This document shows, in pieces, positions 35,244 to 43,877 of a stretch of 64,000 bases of DNA (position 1 is its first letter; the number at the start of each line of letters is the position of its first letter). The stretch lies in assembly GCA_052143575.1 (NCBI GenBank), contig JBKQSP010000026.1, positions 3,187-67,186 on the forward strand. Direction: 5' to 3'. The translations under genes were made by a program, and so were the position numbers. Under the pieces are notes generated by a model. The model was not told where the DNA came from. It saw nothing but the letters and a program-made list of their open reading frames with translations, and did not search any database. Source of the DNA: JAKACA01 sp052143575 (GTDB lineage Bacteria > Actinomycetota > Acidimicrobiia > Acidimicrobiales > Bog-793).

Positions 35244-36404
35244 TCAGGGAGCCGTCCGGCTTGTCTCGAGGAGCGCCGCCTCGAGCGCCTGCAAGAAGCG
35301 GGCGTTCTCCTCCGCCGTCCCGATCGTGACCCGCAGGCAACCCTCGAGACCCGGCCAGCCGGAGACGTCCCGCACGAGAACGGAGTGCTCGACGAGGCGC
35401 TGCCAGACCTCGGCGGAGTCTCGGTCGTGCACGCGGAAGAGGATGAAGTTGGCATCAGATGGCCACGATTCGAGGCCGAGGGCGACAAGGGCGGCTGCCA
35501 CGTGGTTCCTCTGCTCGACCAGCCGGGCGACGCGCGCCCGCATCTCCTGGTCGTACTGCAACGCCAGCACGCCGGCGATCTGCTTGACGGCGTCGAGGTG
35601 ATACGGGAGAACCACCTGCTCACAGGCCGCCACGACGTCAGGGTGGGCGACGAGATAGCCGAGGCGGAGAGCGGCCATCGCCCAGGTCTTCGAAAACGTC
35701 CGTGTCACCACGACGCTCGGGTACTCGGCCACGAGACCAAGGGCGCTGAAGGGTGCAAACTGCGCGTAGGCCTCATCGACCACGAGCAGCCCGGGGACGG
35801 CGCCGGCGAGCGCCTCCACCGTCTCGCCGACCTCGGCCCCGCCGGTCGGGTTGTTGGGCGAGCAGAGCATCGTGATCGACGGCTCGGCCTCGCCGTGGTC
35901 GTCGGCGACCCGTCCGAGGAGGTCGTAGGCCGTCGGGAGGTCCACACGGAAGCGCTCGTCGCGGGGGCCGACGATGACCTCTGTCGCCGTCAGGCGGGCG
36001 ATGTGGCTGTGCAGGGCGTATGTGGGCTCGAAGACGAGGGCCGTCCGGCCGGCCCCACCGTAGGCCATGAACACGCACTGCAGGACCTCGTTGGATCCGT
36101 TGGCGCAGAAGACCTGTTCGGGCGTCACGCCGTGATGAGCGGCGATGGCTGTCCGCAGAGCAAGGGCGGCCCGATCCGGGTAGCGGTTGGCGTGCAGGTC
36201 CGTGACGGCTGCTGCGAGCTCCTCGAGAAAGCGCTGTGGCGGAGGCTCGGGCGCTTCGTTCGTGTTGAGCCGGGTTTCGACCTCGACCTGGGGCGAGTGG
36301 TACCCCGGCCGGAGGGCGACGGCGTTCGGGCGAGCTGCCGGCCGCCGGCGCTCCGGCTGAGCGGTCGCCGTCGGCTGCGATCGGGCTGTGCCCTCGTCGG
36401 TCAT
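35244..36404 (-). CDS. hisC: Histidinol-phosphate aminotransferase
   Basis: 386-residue fold-type I PLP enzyme. N-terminal LNTNEAP, NRYPD, NGSNEVLQ, SPNNPTG, and the PLP-binding Lys in FSKTWAMAALRLGY. It converts imidazole-acetol phosphate to L-histidinol phosphate. The ATG at 36404 overlaps the hisD stop by 4 bp, and the ~25-residue N-terminal lead before the fold is unconserved. A 192-bp gap separates its end from menG. Confidence 0.92.
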   Translation of the reverse strand: MTDEGTARSQPTATAQPERRRPAARPNAVALRPGYHSPQVEVETRLNTNEAPEPPPQRFLEELAAAVTDLHANRYPDRAALALRTAIAAHHGVTPEQVFCANGSNEVLQCVFMAYGGAGRTALVFEPTYALHSHIARLTATEVIVGPRDERFRVDLPTAYDLLGRVADDHGEAEPSITMLCSPNNPTGGAEVGETVEALAGAVPGLLVVDEAYAQFAPFSALGLVAEYPSVVVTRTFSKTWAMAALRLGYLVAHPDVVAACEQVVLPYHLDAVKQIAGVLALQYDQEMRARVARLVEQRNHVAAALVALGLESWPSDANFILFRVHDRDSAEVWQRLVEHSVLVRDVSGWPGLEGCLRVTIGTAEENARFLQALEAALLETSRTAP

Positions 36405-37705
36405 GTCGTGCCGGACGCCGTCGGCCTCCGGGACGGTACCGACACCGACTCGGCATGGGCGAAGAGGCCTTCGGCGGTGGCGATGGCGGCGACGTGGGGC
36501 GCGACGGCGGCGAGTCCCGCCCTGTCCGCACGGATGACGTGCACGCGCCGCACGAAGTCCTCGACGCCGAGGACGCTGGCGAAGCGGGCGGAGCGAAACG
36601 TCGGAAGGACGTGGGAAGGGCCGGCGATGTAGTCCCCGATCGAGGCCGGCGACCACGGGCCGAGAAACACCGCCCCGGCGTTGGCTACGAGCGGCACGAG
36701 GCGCTCCGGGGCAGCACAGCAGAGCTCGAGATGCTCGGGCGCCACCTCGTTGGCGACCGCCATGGCCTGTTCCGGTCCGTCGACGAGGACGGCGTAGCCT
36801 CCCGAGGCCAGCGTCGCCGAAATCTCGTTCTTGCGGGGGGCGTCATCGACGAAGCGCCCGATGGCCTCATTGATCGCCGTCAGCGCCGTTTCCGACCAGG
36901 TCACGAGCCAGGCCAAGCCGTCCGGGCCGTGCTCTGCCTGGACGATGACGTCGATGGCGGCGCAGTCGACCGGCGTCGTCTCGTCGGCCACGACGACGAC
37001 CTCGGAGGGTCCGGCGAAGGAGGCGGGCACGCCTACGACGCCGAGGACTTCCTGCTTGGCCAGCGAGACGTAGCGGTTCCCGGCTCCCACGATGACGTCG
37101 ACCGCGGCGATGGACTCGGTTCCGTAGGCCATGGCGGCGATCGCCTGGGCGCCGCCCACCCGGTAGAGCTCGTCGACGCCGGCGAGATGGGCGGCGGCCA
37201 GGATCTCGTCAGGCACGCTGCCGTCGCGGCGAGGAGGCGAGCAGACGACGACGGCGCCGACGCCGGCGATCTTTGGAGGGATGGCCGTCATCAACACGCT
37301 CGAGGGGTAACGGGCGCGACCACCGGGGACGTAGACGCCCGCCCGCGAGACGGGCAGCTCGAGGTGCTCGATTTGAATGCCGTTTCGCTCGTAGAAGCCG
37401 GTCTGCACGACCCGCCAGCGGTGGAATGCCTCGATGCTGTCGCGGGCGGCCTGCAGGGCCTGCAGGAGATCCGGGTCGAGGCGTCCTGCGGCGGCGGCAA
37501 GCTCGCCGTGGGGGACGCGCAGGTCGGAGAGCTCTGCGCCGTCGAAACGCTTCGTGTACCGGCGGACGGCGTCGTCCCCCTCGCTGCGGACGGCGGCGAG
37601 GATCGCCCGCACGTCGGCGACGGACGCCTCGGCGGCCAGGTCGGGCCGGGGAAGTCGGGAGCGGAGGTCGGTCGCGCCGCCACGAAGGTCGAGGACCTTG
37701 AGCAT
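36401..37705 (-). CDS. hisD: Histidinol dehydrogenase
   Basis: 434 residues. Zinc- and NAD-dependent enzyme doing the last two oxidations of histidine synthesis. Recognised by 'PGGRARYPSSVLMTAIPPKIAGV', AGAGNRYV, AEHGPDGLAWLVT (zinc/catalytic His), PEHLEL and 'ISATLASGG' region. Start ATG 37705 (MLKVLDLRGG) is chosen; the upstream 37 residues in frame are unconserved. hisD-hisC form a minus-strand unit separate from the hisBHAF-I operon on the plus strand. Confidence 0.94.
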   Translation of the reverse strand: MLKVLDLRGGATDLRSRLPRPDLAAEASVADVRAILAAVRSEGDDAVRRYTKRFDGAELSDLRVPHGELAAAAGRLDPDLLQALQAARDSIEAFHRWRVVQTGFYERNGIQIEHLELPVSRAGVYVPGGRARYPSSVLMTAIPPKIAGVGAVVVCSPPRRDGSVPDEILAAAHLAGVDELYRVGGAQAIAAMAYGTESIAAVDVIVGAGNRYVSLAKQEVLGVVGVPASFAGPSEVVVVADETTPVDCAAIDVIVQAEHGPDGLAWLVTWSETALTAINEAIGRFVDDAPRKNEISATLASGGYAVLVDGPEQAMAVANEVAPEHLELCCAAPERLVPLVANAGAVFLGPWSPASIGDYIAGPSHVLPTFRSARFASVLGVEDFVRRVHVIRADRAGLAAVAPHVAAIATAEGLFAHAESVSVPSRRPTASGTT

Positions 37706-37812
37706 GGCCGCGAAGCGTAACCGACGCCCGGAGAGCCCCTTCCGAGCCGCGACCGGCGCCGGCGAGCGGGGTGCCGGACCGGCTCGCTGGCACATCCGGG
37801 CAGAATGGCGAG

Positions 37813-38001
37813 ATGGCAACGAACCTCGCCGAGCTCTCGTCGATCACCTCATCGCTCGACCAGATCACGCGGCGGGTCGCCGCCATCGCCGAGCAAGCCA
37901 ACGAGAGCGGGGACGAGACGGTGTCGGCGGAGCTGTTCAGCGTGGAGCGTGCACTGCAGGGCGCCACTCGTCGTTTGGGCCGTCTCGTCGGCGGCGCCTG
38001 A
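37813..38001 (+). CDS. Small conserved-looking protein, 62 residues
   Basis: A 62-residue protein starting at ATG 37813 (AGAATGGCGAGATGG context, with weak ribosome site). It is amphipathic and probably alpha-helical, with alternating Ser/Thr/Gln/Ala and Leu/Ile/Val positions, consistent with a coiled coil. It ends close to a strong hairpin at 38092. Coding bias and the clean reading frame support expression, but no family is recognised. Confidence 0.5.
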   Translation: MATNLAELSSITSSLDQITRRVAAIAEQANESGDETVSAELFSVERALQGATRRLGRLVGGA

Positions 38002-38091
38002 CCAGGCGCCAAGGCGACGACGGTGCCGGCGCGGGCCGGGCCCGACAGCCCGACTACGTGCCCAAGGGCGCGAAACCCGAGCCCAGACGCG

Positions 38092-38119
38092 CCGACGGCG
38101 CCCCGGAGGGCGCCGTCGG
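38092..38119. terminator. 12-bp perfect hairpin, probable bidirectional terminator
   Basis: CCGACGGCGCCC (38092-38103) pairs perfectly with GGGCGCCGTCGG (38108-38119) around a 4-nt loop. It lies between the small plus-strand gene and the minus-strand nth, in a 209-bp gap otherwise without features. No U-tract, typical of high-GC actinobacterial terminators. Confidence 0.65.
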
Positions 38120-38210
38120 GAGCGGGTCGGGCGGCGGATCCCGAACTCCGCTCAGATGGAACCAGGTGGCGGGAACCGGTTCCGAAAGACCACACTAGCG
38201 CGGCGCCGGC

Positions 38211-38978
38211 CTACCGTCGTTGCGAATTGTGAGTTTCTCTCTTTCGTAACAGTGGGGGTGACGGTTTGCGCGCAGCCACCGGCGGTGCGGACAGCTCGCC
38301 GAGCTGGGCAGACGGGCAGAGTTCTGCCAATACACAATCGCTGCAGCGGGGCCGCCGAGCGATGCAGATTTGTCGGCCGTGCAGGATGAGGCGCAAGCTG
38401 ACGGCGCCCCACTCCTCCTCGGGGAACAGGGCGCACAAATCGCTCTCCACTTTCACGGGATCTGTCCGCGTCGTGAGCCCGAGCAGCTTGCTCAGCCGCA
38501 GGACGTGGGTGTCGACCGGCAGGCCGGGCAGCCCGAGTGCCACGGAACGAACGACGTTGGCCGTCTTGCGGCCCACTCCCGGCAACGCCGTCAGATCCTC
38601 CATCGACGTCGGGAAGTCGGCTGCCCGCGGCCCGAAGCGCTCCATGATCGCCGCCGACATGCCGAGGAGATGGGATGCCTTCGACCGGAAGAACCCCGTC
38701 GACCGGATGAGATCCTCGAGCTCGTGCCGCTCGGCGGCTGCCATCTGACGTGGCCCGGGGTAGCGGCCGAAGAGGGCCGGCGTCACGATGTTGACGCGCT
38801 CGTCGGTGCACTGGGCTGACAGGATGGTGGCGCAGAGCAGCTGGAAGGGGCCTTTGTGGCGGAGGGCGCAGAGCTGTTTGGCCGTGCCCGGGTAGGCCTC
38901 GGCCAACAGCGGCGAGATTCGGGCTGCTCGCTCGGCGAGGGCCTTCTTCGAGGTACGACGGGCGGGCGTTCTGGCCAC
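38211..38978 (-). CDS. nth: Endonuclease III (base-excision repair)
   Basis: 255-residue DNA glycosylase/AP lyase that removes oxidised pyrimidines. HhH motif LPGVGRKTANVV with catalytic Lys138, Asp156 in PVDTHV, and the [4Fe-4S] cluster cysteines C205-X6-C212-X2-C215-X5-C221. The GTG at 38978 gives an N-terminus ARTPARRTSKK just before the fold; in-frame starts farther upstream would overlap the divergent mshD gene. It is divergent from mshD with ~70 bp between starts. Confidence 0.92.
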   Translation of the reverse strand: MARTPARRTSKKALAERAARISPLLAEAYPGTAKQLCALRHKGPFQLLCATILSAQCTDERVNIVTPALFGRYPGPRQMAAAERHELEDLIRSTGFFRSKASHLLGMSAAIMERFGPRAADFPTSMEDLTALPGVGRKTANVVRSVALGLPGLPVDTHVLRLSKLLGLTTRTDPVKVESDLCALFPEEEWGAVSLRLILHGRQICIARRPRCSDCVLAELCPSAQLGELSAPPVAARKPSPPLLRKRETHNSQRR

Positions 38979-39045
38979 TGTCGGGAGCGTACCGAGGCAG
39001 CCGGCTCGAGGCCGCAGGGTGGGCACGGCGGTTAGGGTGCGGTTC

Positions 39046-39960
39046 GTGCACGACGTCGAGGTCAAACGCCGCATGGGCGAAGCCGACATCGATGCGCTCA
39101 CCCGTCTCCTCGAAGCGGCCTCGGCGGCGGACGGCCACCGCGCCCTCGGTGAGCACAAGTGGCTCGACCTCGTGCAAGGAGGCCGAGCCGGCTTCGCGGG
39201 CTTCATCGCCCGCGAGACGGCGCATCATCGCGTCATCGGGTACGCCCAGATCAGTCGAGGTGAGTCGAGCTGGGCGGTTGAGTACGTCGTTCACCCGTCG
39301 TGGCGCCAGCGCGACCGGGAGCTCCGCATGGATCTCGTGCGGGCGGCGCTCGACGAGATCTCCCTGCAGGGGGGAGGCCACGTCCATGTCTGGGTCCCGA
39401 TGCCGACGGAGGCCGACGACGCCGTCGCCGCCGCCCTCGGCCTCGAGCGTGGGCGCGATCTCCACCAGATGCGGCGCCCACTGCCAGTCGAGGGTCTCCA
39501 GTCCAGCCTTCCGACACGGCCGTTCCGACCGGGCGAGGACGAGGCGAGCTGGCTGGCCGTGAACAACCGGGCGTTTCGCGGGCACCCCGAGCAGGGGTCC
39601 TGGACGCTCGAGACGATCCTCGACCGTGAGCGGCAGGAGTGGTTTGACCCCGCCGGTTTCCTGCTGCACGAGATCGGGGACGACCTCGCCGGCTTCTGCT
39701 GGACCAAGGTGCACGAGGAGGAGCAGCTCGGCGAGATCTACGTGATCGCCGTCAACCCGGACTACCAGGGCCGAGGCCTCGGCAAGGAGCTCGTTCTCGC
39801 CGGCCTCGAGCATCTCGAAGGGCGCGGGGTCCCGACGGCGATGCTCTACGTCGACCATGACAATGCGGAGGCGGTCGGGCTCTACAAGGCACTGGGTTTC
39901 TCCGTCGACCACGTCGACCGTGCCTACACCGGTGACATCGCCGCCGGTGAGCGCTCATGA
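39046..39960 (+). CDS. mshD: Mycothiol synthase (Cys-GlcN-Ins acetyltransferase)
   Basis: 304 residues with two tandem GNAT domains; the C-terminal one has the acetyl-CoA loop 'VNPDYQGRGLGKELVLAGLEHLEGRG' and 'LYVDHDNAEAVGLYKALGF'. MshD acetylates the cysteine of Cys-GlcN-Ins, the last step of mycothiol synthesis, an actinobacterial marker. GTG 39046 (AGGGTG upstream) is the chosen start; GTG 39019 is an alternative. It overlaps rlmN by 4 bp (ATGA). Confidence 0.88.
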   Translation: MHDVEVKRRMGEADIDALTRLLEAASAADGHRALGEHKWLDLVQGGRAGFAGFIARETAHHRVIGYAQISRGESSWAVEYVVHPSWRQRDRELRMDLVRAALDEISLQGGGHVHVWVPMPTEADDAVAAALGLERGRDLHQMRRPLPVEGLQSSLPTRPFRPGEDEASWLAVNNRAFRGHPEQGSWTLETILDRERQEWFDPAGFLLHEIGDDLAGFCWTKVHEEEQLGEIYVIAVNPDYQGRGLGKELVLAGLEHLEGRGVPTAMLYVDHDNAEAVGLYKALGFSVDHVDRAYTGDIAAGERS

Positions 39961-40997
39961 GCCGCTACGACCTCGAACGTCACGATCTCGTCGGGCTGCT
40001 CGCTGGCGAGCCGCGTTACCGGGTCGAGCAGATCTGGGACGGGATGTACCGGCGGCTGTCTGAGCCCGCCGAGTTGAGCGAGCTGCCGCGTCCGCTGCGT
40101 GCCCGGTTGGCCTCCCTGCCCGAGTTGGCGCCGGCCTTCTCCCTCGCCGACGAGGTCGTGAGCGACCGTGGCCAGACTCTCAAGTGGCTGCTGGCCGCCG
40201 GCGACGGCACCCGCATCGAGACCGTCCTCATGGGGTACCGGGACCGCGTGACGGTGTGCGTGTCGAGTCAGGCGGGCTGTGCCATGGCCTGCGGGTTCTG
40301 TGCGACGGGGCAGGCGGGATTTGTGCGGCAACTCTCGAGCGGCGAGATCACCGAGCAGGTCGTGCGGGGGGCACGACATGCGGCCGACAACGGCTGGGGA
40401 CGCCTCGGCAACGTCGTGCTCATGGGGATGGGCGAACCGTTTGCCAACTACGCCAATGTGCGGGCTGCCATCGCACGGTGGAACGAGGATCTCGGCATCG
40501 GGGCGCGTTCGATCACCGTCTCGACCGTCGGTGTCGTGCCCGGCATCCGCAAGCTGACGGCGGACCCCATCCAGGTGACCCTTGCGGTCTCGCTGCATGC
40601 GGCCAACGACGAGCTTCGCAGCGAGCTCGTGCCCATCAACCGCCGTTACCCCTTGGCGGCCCTCATGGAGGCCTGCGATGCCTATGTGAGGCGGACACGA
40701 CGGCGCCTGTCGTTCGAATGGGCCTGCATCGCCGGCGTGAACGATCGCCCCTCGGATGCCCGCGAGCTCGCCGAGCTGGCGGTGCCGCTCGGCGCTCACG
40801 TCAACCTCATCCCGCTCAACCCGACGCCGGGTTACCTCGTCGCTGGCAGCGCCCCGCAAGCGGTGGCGGCCTTCCGTGACGAGATCGTCAGCTACGGCGT
40901 CAACGTGACGATCCGCCACACACGGGGCCGCGACGTGAACGGTGCCTGCGGACAGCTGGCCGGCTCCGCCTTGGCGATCTCGCGTCGCCGCGCATAG
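39957..40997 (+). CDS. rlmN: 23S rRNA (adenine2503-C2)-methyltransferase RlmN
   Basis: 346-residue radical SAM enzyme. The [4Fe-4S]-binding CxxxCxxC is C108, C112, C115 (SSQAGCAMACGFC), with GMGEPFANY and the C-terminal catalytic Cys in NGACGQL. It methylates C2 of A2503 in 23S rRNA and A37 of some tRNAs. Coupled to mshD and followed 9 bp later by hisB. Confidence 0.93.
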   Translation: MSRYDLERHDLVGLLAGEPRYRVEQIWDGMYRRLSEPAELSELPRPLRARLASLPELAPAFSLADEVVSDRGQTLKWLLAAGDGTRIETVLMGYRDRVTVCVSSQAGCAMACGFCATGQAGFVRQLSSGEITEQVVRGARHAADNGWGRLGNVVLMGMGEPFANYANVRAAIARWNEDLGIGARSITVSTVGVVPGIRKLTADPIQVTLAVSLHAANDELRSELVPINRRYPLAALMEACDAYVRRTRRRLSFEWACIAGVNDRPSDARELAELAVPLGAHVNLIPLNPTPGYLVAGSAPQAVAAFRDEIVSYGVNVTIRHTRGRDVNGACGQLAGSALAISRRRA

Positions 40998-41006
40998 CGT
41001 CCGGCC

Positions 41007-41600
41007 ATGGCAAGGACGTCGGAGCGCCGCCGCGAGACCGCCGAATCGGCCGTCGAGATCCGTCTCGACCTCGACTTGAGCGCTCCGCCGGAGGTCACGA
41101 CGGGTCTGCCGTTCTTCGATCACATGCTCGCCCAACTCGGCAAGCACTCCGGCATCGCCCTCGAGGTGTCGGCGACCGGCGACCTGCACGTGGACGCCCA
41201 TCACACCGTCGAGGACGTCGGCATCGTGTTCGGAGAGGCCCTCGGGGAGGCGCTCGGGGACAAGGCCGGCGTGCGCCGGTTCGCGGCGGCCAGCCTGCCG
41301 CTCGACGAGTCGCTCGTGAACGTCGCTCTCGACCTCTCCGGGCGCCCGTACCTTCGCTATGACGTCGATTTCGGGCCGGAGTCAGCCCCCCTTGGCACGC
41401 CACCGTTCGAGCCGCAGCTGGCCGAGGAGTTCTGGCGGGCCTTCGTCAACGGGGCCAAGCTCACCCTGCACGTCACGCTCGCCTACGGCCGAAACCCCCA
41501 CCACATCCTCGAAGCATCCTTCAAAGGCGTCGCCCGTGCCCTGCGCGATGCCATCGGGGTCGAGGGCGCCGGCGTGCCCTCGACGAAAGGCACGCTCTGA
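41007..41600 (+). CDS. hisB: Imidazoleglycerol-phosphate dehydratase
   Basis: 197 residues, monofunctional actinobacterial form. Mn-binding motifs FDHMLAQLGKHSG and DAHHTVEDVGI, a second set of His/Glu ligands near 'NPHHILEASFKGVARALRDA'. First of the plus-strand histidine operon; a separate HisN-type phosphatase is therefore needed elsewhere. Confidence 0.94.
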   Translation: MARTSERRRETAESAVEIRLDLDLSAPPEVTTGLPFFDHMLAQLGKHSGIALEVSATGDLHVDAHHTVEDVGIVFGEALGEALGDKAGVRRFAAASLPLDESLVNVALDLSGRPYLRYDVDFGPESAPLGTPPFEPQLAEEFWRAFVNGAKLTLHVTLAYGRNPHHILEASFKGVARALRDAIGVEGAGVPSTKGTL

Positions 41601-41606
41601 CGCTTG

Positions 41607-42239
41607 ATGATCGCCGTCTTGGACTACGGGATCGGCAACTTGCGATCGGCGGAGAAGGCCCTCCAGCACGTCGGGGCTGACGCTCGCCTCGTGACCGATC
41701 CGGATGTGGTCGCCGACGCCACCGGTGTCGTCCTGCCCGGCGTGGGAGCTTTCGGTGCCTGCGCCGGCGCTCTGCGCCGCAGCGGTCTCGAGAGCGCCGC
41801 CCGCGACGCCGTCCGGCGCGGCGTGCCCTTTCTCGGGATCTGTGTCGGGTTCCAGCTGCTCTTCGAAGGGTCCGACGAGGACCCCGACGAGAAGGGGCTC
41901 GGGCTGCTGGCTGGCCGCAGCCGCCTCCTTCCCGTAACCGAACGGCTCCCCCAGATGCAGTGGAACATCGTCCGCCACCTGCAGGGTCGCTCCTCGCGGC
42001 TCCTCGGCGACGCCGACGCCGACGGCTCACCGCTGTGGTTCTACTTCGTCCACTCCTACGCACCGATGGTCTCCGGCGAGGCGGAGCCCAGTGTCGTCGG
42101 CGTCTGTGAGTACGGCGGCCCGGTCGTGGCGGCCGTCGAGCAGCAGTCGCTCTTCGGCACGCAATTCCACCCGGAGAAGTCGGGCAAGAGCGGGCTCGAG
42201 CTCCTGCGGCGCTTCGCCTCCCTCTGCGGTCCGAAGTGA
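41607..42239 (+). CDS. hisH: Imidazole glycerol phosphate synthase, glutaminase subunit
   Basis: 210-residue class I glutamine amidotransferase. Nucleophile Cys in GICVGFQL (usually GICLGMQ), His/Glu in FHPEKSG. Start ATG 41607 rather than the TTG just before it. It supplies ammonia to HisF. Followed by hisA and hisF in the usual order. Confidence 0.93.
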   Translation: MIAVLDYGIGNLRSAEKALQHVGADARLVTDPDVVADATGVVLPGVGAFGACAGALRRSGLESAARDAVRRGVPFLGICVGFQLLFEGSDEDPDEKGLGLLAGRSRLLPVTERLPQMQWNIVRHLQGRSSRLLGDADADGSPLWFYFVHSYAPMVSGEAEPSVVGVCEYGGPVVAAVEQQSLFGTQFHPEKSGKSGLELLRRFASLCGPK

Positions 42240-42246
42240 GGTGGCG

Positions 42247-43011
42247 ATGAATCTGTGGCCGGCGATCGACGTACGCGCCGGTCGGTGCGTCCGGCTCGTG
42301 CAAGGCGACTTCGACCGCGAGACGATCTACGGGGACCCGATCGAGGTCGCCCAGGCCTATGTGCTCGCCGGCGCCGAGCGCCTGCACGTGGTGGATCTCG
42401 ACGCTGCAATGACAGGACTTCCCGTCAACCGGGAGGTCATCGGCGAGATCGCCGCACGTGCCGGCGTGCCCATCCAAGTTGGCGGCGGCGTGCGAGACGA
42501 GGAATCGGCGGAGGCCCTCTTCTCTCTCGGAGTCGCCCGCGTCGTGCTCGGCACTGCCGTCGTGAGGGAGCCGGCTCTCCTCGGTCGCTTGGCGGCGCGC
42601 TGGCCGGGTCAGGTGGTCGCCGGCCTCGACTACCGCCGCAACGGCGCCGGCGTGCCCGAGGTGTCCGTGCAGGGTTGGACGCAGGCGAGCGGGCGCACCC
42701 TGGCCGACGTGCTCGCCCGGTTCAAGGAGCTCGATCTTGCCGGTGTCGTCGTGACCGACATCGCCCGCGACGGTACGGGGGAGGGCCCGGACGTCTCCGG
42801 CGTCGTGTCGGTCCTCGGCTGGGCCGAGCAACCCGTGATTGCCTCCGGCGGCGTCGCCTCGGCGCGCGACTTGCAGCGTCTCGGCGGGCTCGACGTGGAC
42901 GGCCGGCGGCTGGACGGTGTCATCGTCGGGCGGGCGCTGCTGTCGGGCGACTTGACGTTCGCTGATGCCCTCGCCGCCTGCCTGCCTCGGGAGCCGGGCA
43001 GCAGCTCGTGA
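42247..43011 (+). CDS. hisA: ProFAR isomerase (HisA)
   Basis: 254-residue (beta/alpha)8 barrel. Catalytic Asp8 in WPAIDV and the second Asp in VVTDIARDG. The loop reads SVQGWTQ, with Gln where the bifunctional PriA has its arginine (RGW). Together with a separate trpF at 52182, this suggests a histidine-only enzyme. A GTG at 42241 in frame is an alternative start. Overlaps hisF by 4 bp (GTGA). Confidence 0.93.
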   Translation: MNLWPAIDVRAGRCVRLVQGDFDRETIYGDPIEVAQAYVLAGAERLHVVDLDAAMTGLPVNREVIGEIAARAGVPIQVGGGVRDEESAEALFSLGVARVVLGTAVVREPALLGRLAARWPGQVVAGLDYRRNGAGVPEVSVQGWTQASGRTLADVLARFKELDLAGVVVTDIARDGTGEGPDVSGVVSVLGWAEQPVIASGGVASARDLQRLGGLDVDGRRLDGVIVGRALLSGDLTFADALAACLPREPGSSS

Positions 43012-43844
43012 AGTCCGTGCGAGTCATCCCCTGCCTCGACGTCGACGAGGGCAGGGTTGTGAAGGGCGTCGAGTTCGTCGAGCTGAGAGACGCCGGTGAT
43101 CCCGTCGAGCTGGCGGCGCGCTACGACGCCGAAGGCGCCGACGAGCTCGTCATCCTCGACATCACGGCGTCGTCGGATGACCGCTCGATCATGATCGACA
43201 TCGTGGAACGGGCAGCCGAGGAAGTCTTCATCCCCCTCACGATCGGGGGAGGCATCCGGTCCGTCGGCGATGCGCGGGCGCTCCTGCGGGCAGGTGCCGA
43301 CAAGGTGGCGGTCAACTCCGCCGCCGTGGCGCGCCCCGGCCTCATCAGCGAGCTGGCCGCAGAGTTCGGCTCGCAGTGCGTCGTCGTCGCCATGGACGTG
43401 CGCAGGATCGCAGCCGATCGTCGGTCGCTCGAGGGCTCTCGTTCGGCTCACCTCGCCGCCGGCGGGGATGGGCGGCACACCGGCGGCGCCTTCGACGTCG
43501 TCACGCACGGCGGGCGCCGCCCGACCGGCTTGGACGCTGTCGAATGGGCAGGCACCTGCACCGCCCTCGGAGCCGGTGAGCTGCTCGTCACCTCGATGGA
43601 TCGCGACGGGACCGAGCTCGGCTACGACCTCGAGCTCACGGCGGCCATCAGCGCGGCGGTGAGGGTGCCCATCATCGCCTCCGGTGGCGTGGGATCACTC
43701 GACGACCTCGTGGCCGGCGCCACCGCAGGGGGAGCGGACGGCTTGCTGGCGGCCTCCATCTTCCACTTCGGGCGCTTCTCGGTCGCCGAGGCAAAGACGT
43801 ATCTCGCTGCCCATGGAGTCGGGGTGCGCCCGCCCGGCGTGTGA
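43008..43844 (+). CDS. hisF: Imidazole glycerol phosphate synthase, cyclase subunit, with an insertion
   Basis: 278 residues. Catalytic Asp11 (PCLDV) and Asp130 (VVAMD) occupy the same positions as in T. maritima HisF. After MDVRRI there is an ~20-residue insertion of Ser/Gly/Arg/His-rich sequence (about residues 135-160) before FDVVTHGGRR, where most HisF proteins have only a short turn. The rest of the barrel, including DRDGT and 'PIIASGGVGSLDDL', is normal. GTG 43008 overlaps the hisA stop. Confidence 0.93.
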   Translation: MKSVRVIPCLDVDEGRVVKGVEFVELRDAGDPVELAARYDAEGADELVILDITASSDDRSIMIDIVERAAEEVFIPLTIGGGIRSVGDARALLRAGADKVAVNSAAVARPGLISELAAEFGSQCVVVAMDVRRIAADRRSLEGSRSAHLAAGGDGRHTGGAFDVVTHGGRRPTGLDAVEWAGTCTALGAGELLVTSMDRDGTELGYDLELTAAISAAVRVPIIASGGVGSLDDLVAGATAGGADGLLAASIFHFGRFSVAEAKTYLAAHGVGVRPPGV

Positions 43845-43877
43845 GGGCCGGGCCCGGGGGCAGTACCGTTGCGCCTC

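Noticed and set aside
38152..39912. 586-codon minus frame overlapping nth and mshD
   Set aside because: The frame of nth is different and carries the real motifs; this is a high-GC shadow.
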